This document shows, in pieces, positions 57,116 to 64,000 of a DNA stretch of 64,000 bases. Position 1 is the stretch's first letter, and every line of letters starts with the position of its first letter. The notes under the pieces are model-generated. The model saw nothing but the letters and a program-made list of their open reading frames with translations, did not search any database and was not told the origin of the DNA. The position numbers and the translations under genes are program-made. Source of the DNA: Calonectria ilicicola (lineage: Eukaryota > Ascomycota > Sordariomycetes > Hypocreales > Nectriaceae); the NCBI GenBank assembly GCA_020809705.1, contig CP085832.1, forward strand, positions 3,596,001 to 3,660,000, in the 5' to 3' direction.

Positions 57116-60100
57116 GTTGCCCGCCACAGGTTTGGTAGCTTCTTGGATCAGCCGTCACCTGAACCCGCAATCTGATACCCCAATGGTGCGGCTGAGACAA
57201 CCTTCCCCCTCGGGTCGTGGCGTGAGAATGAGATCTCCACTATCTCGGGCGATTATGAAAAACAAAAAATTACAAACAGATCGAAAATCTCTCTCACCCA
57301 CCCTTCCCATGACCACACCTCCATCGGTGGTGCCGGTCTGCATTGGCAGACCCGTCACTGGCTGACCCCACCCAAGGACGGTTGAAGGGGAGGGTGGGAT
57401 TTTTGCGACGGCCACAAGGTGGACCGTTGCCAGCGTACAATCCGATATCCGACACCGAAACCGGAAAAAGCATAAAAAAAAGAAAAGAAAATACGACACC
57501 TCAAAATTGGGTACATTCATTTTTTCAACAGGCGTGTGGGATTTCACGGATTGGTTTTGGAAACGAACAAGATTTTTTGGCTCTCATTAGGTGCGAACCT
57601 AACTCTCTCACTCTTCGGCACTCGCTCGCGGGCAGTCAGTCATCAACGGTGGCGTTTACTGGGGTTCAGAGTCATGGCCTTTGGGCTTGAGCTTGGACGG
57701 GACTGGGGGCCATCGGCCAACACGATCGACCAGGGATTGACGACGCTCAAGCCTTGCAGGCCCATGACACCCTCATTTGCAGCCCCATCTGACGCCTCCT
57801 GGACCGGCATTGGACGCCACGCCAGCCTCGCAGTGTCTCATCGTCAGACATGGCCACGGTGGTGGAGGGATAAAATGTCACCGCTGAAGGCATGCGCAGA
57901 CTTGGCATAGCGTGTAACCAATCTCCCGGTTTAGGACCGGCGGGCAGTGATTTGAAGACGTGGGGGAATGACACAGACGGTATTGGTGGGAAAGGGAGCA
58001 ATGGCGTGTGTTTTTTTTACATGATAATTTTTTTTTTGTTTTTGGGGGTGCATGGACTTGGAAATGGCATATGGGATCAAAGGAAATCATTGATGGCTGG
58101 GCATACTATTGGGTTGCTTGTGTGTTTTTTTCCCCATTACTGTACTCTAGCATGGAGTTATGTCCCCTCGCATTGTGGCGACATCTTGTTTTTGGAATGG
58201 ATCTTAAGAGCTTGGGTCTCTGGTGTGTTTTGCACTCTATTATTATTTGGACCTTACTTATTCGGTACAACCTGGTACAATGGCCGCTATGGCACAGAAA
58301 TACATGATACAAATGACAAGACCTGTTGGTTCTAATCTTCATCTCGGGAAAAAAAAATCATGTGCATGCGTGTGTGTGTGCCGCCGTGGGGGAGTTTGGC
58401 ATCCATCACGACGGTACGCAGGTGAGAGAACGAAGCAGGCTCACAAGAGAAAACACCCCCCCTTGTGAACCCATACCCATCCAAGGCAGGCCTCAATAGC
58501 TGCAAGACCCCATCACGCCTTCTCGAGGTGTGGTAGGTCCTAGGCAATGGCCGTTCGTAATTATTAAACCAGTTCGTGAACCAGAAGGGAGGCGTTTGTG
58601 CTAGACGCTCGGCCCGTGACGCTCTCCCGTTTGTTCGCCCCCCCCTCTCCCCGCGCCGGAGGCAGGCCCCTTAGCGCTCCGGGCCGGGCGAGGAGAGCGA
58701 TAGAGGAAGTGGGAGGGTCGGGTCGTATGCTACTGAAACTTGGTTGTGATACACGAGGAAAAAGAACGGTGTCGTAGCAGAAGGAGACGACTACGCTACC
58801 GATTTCCCTCTTTACTTGGGTCGGTAGAAGGCCCCGGTGGATTGGTTATGGATCTCCGTGACGGTCGACGCGTGGCGGCATCTCGTGCCCCGTTCCTCAC
58901 GCCCGTGCTCTCCGCGGCGCGCGCCACCTGTCTGGCAAGTGCTTGGTTGGCTGCCAGCGGCCTGCAGCTCGCTCAAGGTTTGGCGCGGCCCCGATCTAGT
59001 TGATGAGCATCGTGTAATAGGCCTCGCACTCGGTGTTTGGTTTGCAGTAGGCTGCTCCTCTCCCGCGACGGGGGCTGGCTGGGCTGGCCTGCCTAGGGTC
59101 GAGCATTGGCCTCCCAGCAAGAACGGTGGCGGAACTGCTGCTGCTGCTGCGGTCGTCTATTCGTCAGTGATGGACATTTCGATTGCCTCAAGGACATAAC
59201 GAGGCTTGGCTGAGCCTGAGCGACTAACTAGCAATTCAGAACATGTCAAGAGGTCACCATCTGTGGTCTGTGCTTGAATCCCGCCCGCCGGTTCGGAGCA
59301 GAGGCGCGAAGATCCGGACTGCTATTCCGGGTTTAACTCCACACTGTAAACTCGCCGCCGCACAGCACCACCTACATACATACACATGCGGTAGCCAGAC
59401 ATACGTATGCCATGTAAAAGTACATACACGCGCACGCGTTAGCAATGTGCAGATGCCCAAAGCCTTGGACAACTGGCCGTCACCTGGCCTCGTTCGTCGT
59501 CTATCGCGCCTATGCCCATGTCCGGCATTGCATGCGATGCAGCACACCTTACACCCTTACACCTCTAGACTTGCCAATTCATCAGCTAAGGTTAGTGAGT
59601 GCCCCTAGGGGGTTTGAGGCTCTCTTTTTTGCCTGCCTGGTTGTACTCGCTTCTAGGCTAAACTCTTTTTTGATATCCCACGGCCGTATTTTTGCTTGGG
59701 AGGGAGGCCTTGCTTTGTTGACGGTTTTAATCATCTTGCACGTTGCTTCTCCCGAAACTAAAAAAAAGAGGACTCGGCGACTCTTGGTGAATCCATGCAC
59801 ATCTGATCCACGCTACTGCACCCACGACCGCCACAGCCCTACCCTCATGCGCCCAAGAGACAAGGGACAATGTGAGACAGTTATGTGCGTGCGTGATGGG
59901 TGTAGATTCGTTCTTCTTTTTTTGCTTTTCTTTCCGCCCCCAGGGGACTGCAGGCATTCCGGTAGTTGTCTCTTCTCCCATGGGTTTCCTCAATTCTCCG
60001 CAGCAACCCCCCTGGAGGCGAGCATCTGGTCTTGGGAGGGTCCCCTGTCGCATGGTTATGCTTCTTCTTTTTGTTCTTCTCTCTTTGCCACCATCATGGA

Positions 60101-63100
60101 CCTTGGCGGGAGGGGCAGCAGCAGCGCTAAAAAAGGAGGCTCTCCTTGTTATGTATGCATCGTCTGCTGGGTTGCATGTCTTTTTTGTCTCAGCTCCTAT
60201 GTATGTATGTATGCGTGCATGCAATGCGAGACTGCAATTTCTCCGCGATGAGACATTCGGAGAATACCTCACACCAGCAGAAACGGCTTCAACGGGCATC
60301 GGTGGCTCACGAACGATGCCAAACATGTACATGGTCTTGCGCCAGGCCTCGCCATCGGACTTAGCTGCAGCCTACTTGTGCACCTGGTGGCTGAAAAATA
60401 CTTGGGTGTCGTGCGTCGATAGGCCATTAGCTGGGGCTCAGAGGCGACGGACGACGGTGAGAGGAGAGACAACAACGCTTGACGACTCGTACACCCACCT
60501 CTAAAATGCCTGCGAAGCGCGGCTGCCCACACCTCGGCGCGCGCGACAAATGTCTTTGGCTCTTCAAGTATGCGGTTTTGCGCCTTCGAATGGGATGAGA
60601 GAGCCTCATGATTGCACGTGCCCCCCTCTGCAACAAGCTTCGGGCTCTTACTGGAACCCGTCGTGCCGTCCCGTAATGCAGCCACCCATGGTCCGGTGCA
60701 GCCCTTTTGCTCACCGATTGCCATGACGGCCATTGCGAATAGTGACGGTGTGCCATGGGCTGCAGGTTTCACATCACATTTCATTTACGTAGAGCATTGC
60801 GTTGCTCTGCTTGAAAGTGTGAGGCAATCATAACTGGAAGGTAATCTGCATCTGGCAATCGGCGTGGGGTGTCGGCGTGGGTGGCCAAACGGCTTGGGGG
60901 TTGCATCGCCCAGCGACCTGACCTTTGCGTCCTAGGCCTCCCTCCTCTTCAGTACCTCTCTCTCAGTCTCAGCCTTGTGATAAGGAAACCCGAAAATACT
61001 TCACTGCTGACCTTCCTTTTCAATTATGTCAGTGCTATCAGCGCCCATATCCATATCGTGTCCCGGCCTGCTGGTACACCACCTTGATAGCCATCTGCAA
61101 CGAGGCGCCCTGGTCAATCACCTGATGCTCCCCTGCTGCATCTAGAATCCACTTTGGAACAATTGTCTGGAGCACAAACCCCAAACCGCAGGCGACTTTT
61201 GTTATCAATGCTGGGGATTTTCATGACATTCATCAATCGAGGACGGTCTGTTCGCGCAGATGGATACACACCTCTTCAGTTGGCGCATGACCGACCGGCT
61301 CTTACGACATCCCAGCTCTTAGTACCATGTTTGGCATTTCTCCCTCCTTCAGCAAGTATGAGGTCTGGGCCACACCCTCCAATCTCCAACCCAGGACCTT
61401 GCTGCACGCAAAACCCATCTTCGACATGACCATCATAGAGGCGATGCGTAGAGCAATCTCGATCATCGACCACATGCTGGATTGGGCCTAGCAGGGTATC
61501 GACCGTTCGATCATAGCGACATTTACAAACGTTCCCTAACGCCCTGCCTCCTCAAAGTTTGTCTGTTAGGGCGGCCGGAACGAGACAGACCACCGTCACC
61601 GGTCAAGGGCACCCGGTGGCAGACAGCGACAGATAGGGAGTAGTGTCGCAACCTAAAGCCCAAGACGTAATTCAACGTCGGATCTCGCATACGACAGCTC
61701 TCCTGGGAGAGGGTGTGGTCACGTCAAACAACAGGGATGATACTTGCAACTTTTCAAACCCAAAGAACGGTTCGCCCAAGAAGCGCGTTAGGTGGCTCCG
61801 CTTCGGCTCTGGCAGGCAATTTGACTTTGGTCGGTTTGCCGATGGATGGCCAACTGATGAATCTGGACTGCCGTTCTCGCCATTTCGTCACTTCCCCGTC
61901 ACGCGAATTGTCTGTGGCCGAGGGGCCGCAGCGCGGATTCCAATATCCCTCATTTGCGCAGTCAGTGAGCAAGTAAGTGAGCGAGCGGGTGCGTGCGTCT
62001 TGCGGCCCATCAGGGAAACCCCACGCTGAGAGGATGGCAACCTCGTCAGCGTGGGATGTGGCGGAGAGCAGAGGGGGGGCCGCCATTGCGTGCTCCCAAT
62101 TACATTTGATGGACAAAAGTGCCGCGTATCTGGGATATTGGATTTTGGCATGTTGGAGATGAAGATGTCTCGTGAGGGTCGTGTCGCAACGCAAATCAAA
62201 AGGGACAAAACCTAGAGTCCGCCTGGGTGTTCGCAGCCAACCAGCAGTACCTACAGGTGATTTGCGGGTGGCATGCCCCCCCAGACCAACGTGGCAGTCC
62301 AGACTGTCTGAAGGCAGCTCTTCCCCACACGAACTGTCACCGGCTAGGAACCTTGCATGCTGAGCCAGCTGGGAAGTCCTGGATTCGTTTTGCTCACCGA
62401 GGTGGGCGCCCGAAAGCACAGGAGCGATTGTATTCGAGCCACGCACCGTCAAGGCTTTCATCCGTTGGCCACACTCTTGCGACATGAGCTCGGATCCAAA
62501 CTTGGTAGGCTTGGCGAGGCCACCGACGCGACCGAGGCACAGCCCTGCCATCGTAAGGTCTTGTTCCCGAGGTCAATCATAGGCGGACATGCAAACCCGT
62601 GACGCCAGGGACTCCCGGCCAGTCATTCGGGTGTCAAGGTGTCGATGCTAAACCGGCTGGTTGGGAAACGGTCTCGTCATTCTGGGTGCGAGGGGATCCT
62701 GAATCCCGGTCACCGAGCATCAAGGGGGGCGTGCATAGAAGGCCTTGACAGCTTCGAAGAAGGCATCCAACCCGCCAAACTACGGTGCCGAGGGCCTCAG
62801 TGCAATCCGTGTGCCGAGCATGGAAGAGCCCGGTGCAGCATGGAGGCCAGCTGCCAATTATCCAGACGAAGAATCCATGCCATGCCGCCGAGATGACGCC
62901 AGACAGGGCCGATGAATGGATGCGCATCGCTCCAAAAGGTTGAAACATGGGCGCCCGGTTAATCGTTAACTGCATAATCTGGCATGCAGCCTCTCGCTTA
63001 GCTGCAACCCCTCGGTACATAACACTTCAAACGGCGTCAAACTGCCCTCAATCCAAGGGCTATTTCCTAAAAGGTCGACATGCAGAGCTTCCACACCCCT

Positions 63101-64000
63101 TCACCCACGAGGCAAACGCTGTTTTTGCGTCTCCATCTGCCCACATCGGGTCATGGATTCTGGAAAAAAACGGCGTCGGCAACGGCCCAAAAGGAGCATT
63201 TCCCTTTTGGGACGCAGGCTGCATCAGGCAGTCCTGTGTGTCCAAGCGGACCTGATCTGATACCACGTTGTCCAGCATTGACGTCCATCCGCAACAGCGC
63301 CAGGACGTCCATGCGGAAATTTTTGCACGCGACGTCCGTTTCGCCCGAACATCAAATGTCATCCAGTTTCAGCCGCCTCCTCAACTTGAAAAAGAAAAAT
63401 GACCCGAGTTGGCCCAAGCCAGCCTGGCAAAACGTGAGCAATGCTCGTGCCATATTCAACGCCGCCCACGTGCATCAAGATTACTCCGCGATCTGGGGCC
63501 CTGTCTTACCCATGGGCCCCCCCTGCTGTTCTCTGCTTGGGTCCGCACACGCGTCAAACCATGTGACCTAGCCGTCTATTGTCATCATTGTCTTATTCCA
63601 GTTGTATATGTTTGCAGATCTGTTTGGGTCGCGTTGTGGCCATCTGACAAATGCCGTTGTTAACAAGCCTCACACAGCCATCCCAGCTAGTCCCATAGGT
63701 GTTGAATAGCCGCCCGCACTTCCGAGCCAACTAAGCCTCAATTGTGGTGGCCTCCTCTTACCCGCCAACGCCCTCCAAATTCCCTGCCGCGTGCCAATGG
63801 TGTCCGCTCTTCCAGGGAACCTCTTTGCTCGCTTCGCCGTTATCGTTGAACCGGGCTATACGAGCTGCCATTTCCAGTGGCTTTGTTGGCTTTCAGGAGA
63901 CAGGCAGGCCATGTTTGTGTTGCCAACTCAGCCAAGGGTTGCTTGTTCCGGATGCGGCTTGGTTTCCTTGTCAATTTTTGGTCACCTAGGGTCACAATCA
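57116..64000. other. Gene-poor region to window end, no supported gene
   Basis: Several sizeable frames occur: 59,872-60,504 plus (210 codons, no ATG start), 59,727-60,332 minus (201) and 61,754-62,551 minus (265, ATG start). They overlap frames on the other strand, have no domain, and show codon use unlike the confident genes. Simple repeats include a CTG run (59,139-59,151) and TATG/GCATG repeats (60,196-60,222). Part may be the upstream region of a gene beyond the window. Confidence 0.45.

Noticed and set aside
59727..60504. Overlapping 201- and 210-codon frames on opposite strands
   Set aside because: They occupy the same DNA in opposite directions, lack domains, and the plus one begins with GTG rather than ATG.
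61754..62551. 265-codon ATG-initiated minus-strand frame
   Set aside because: No recognisable domain, overlapped by several plus-strand frames, and composition unlike the confident genes; treated as chance.
1..64000. Search for a secondary-metabolite cluster, CRISPR array or intact transposon
   Set aside because: No PKS, NRPS, terpene synthase or P450 signatures, no spaced repeats, and no transposase or reverse transcriptase with terminal repeats were seen.

Overview
The window is nuclear DNA of a filamentous ascomycete (Pezizomycotina). The evidence is short GT-AG introns of about 45-115 bp with CTAAC/CTGAC-like branch sites, Zn2Cys6 and C2H2 regulators, F-box expansions, a GT4 trehalose phosphorylase (Neurospora ccg-9 type), and small intron-rich genes in wide intergenic space. 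Protein style suggests Sordariomycetes, probably Hypocreales, but I could not test that by search.

Layout. 1-2,373: 5' part of a centrosomin-N-motif (microtubule-organising centre) gene on the minus strand, running off the left edge. 5,002-9,214: two intronless plus-strand genes, an F-box protein and an F-box-like LPxEhR protein. About 10-18 kb: an AT-rich accessory island with an epoxide hydrolase gene whose last splice donor looks mutated, a stop-riddled SNF2 helicase remnant, and a further possible relic. 19,410-20,960: the ER lectin Yos9, ending in KDEL. 25,991-28,009: a C2H2 regulator. 29,091-32,121: the replication gene psf3 and mitochondrial Mn-superoxide dismutase, divergently transcribed. 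32,362-33,792: an F-box protein with a predicted membrane anchor. 34,430-36,903: an eight-exon trehalose phosphorylase gene with a 23-nt microexon. 39,806-41,611: a secreted protein of unknown function. 42,330-42,419: a tRNA-Arg(TCG) gene with a 17-nt intron. 43,557-44,819: flavohaemoglobin (nitric oxide dioxygenase). 47,582-49,017: a Zn2Cys6 factor. 49-64 kb is nearly empty, apart from a small four-exon cysteine-rich gene at 56,606-57,115 that ORF scanning misses because its exons are 18, 107, 17 and 104 nt.

There is no biosynthetic cluster, CRISPR array or intact transposon. The genes form a scattered housekeeping and stress set: superoxide and nitric oxide detoxification, trehalose metabolism, ER quality control, replication initiation and microtubule organisation. 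The items most worth a second look are the hidden cysteine-rich microexon gene, the epoxide hydrolase splice-site lesion next to the SNF2 relic, and the secreted protein with a faint ADP-ribosyltransferase-like N-terminal pattern. Exon joins were checked by frame arithmetic: trehalose phosphorylase sums to 705 codons, SOD to 232 and the cysteine-rich gene to 82.
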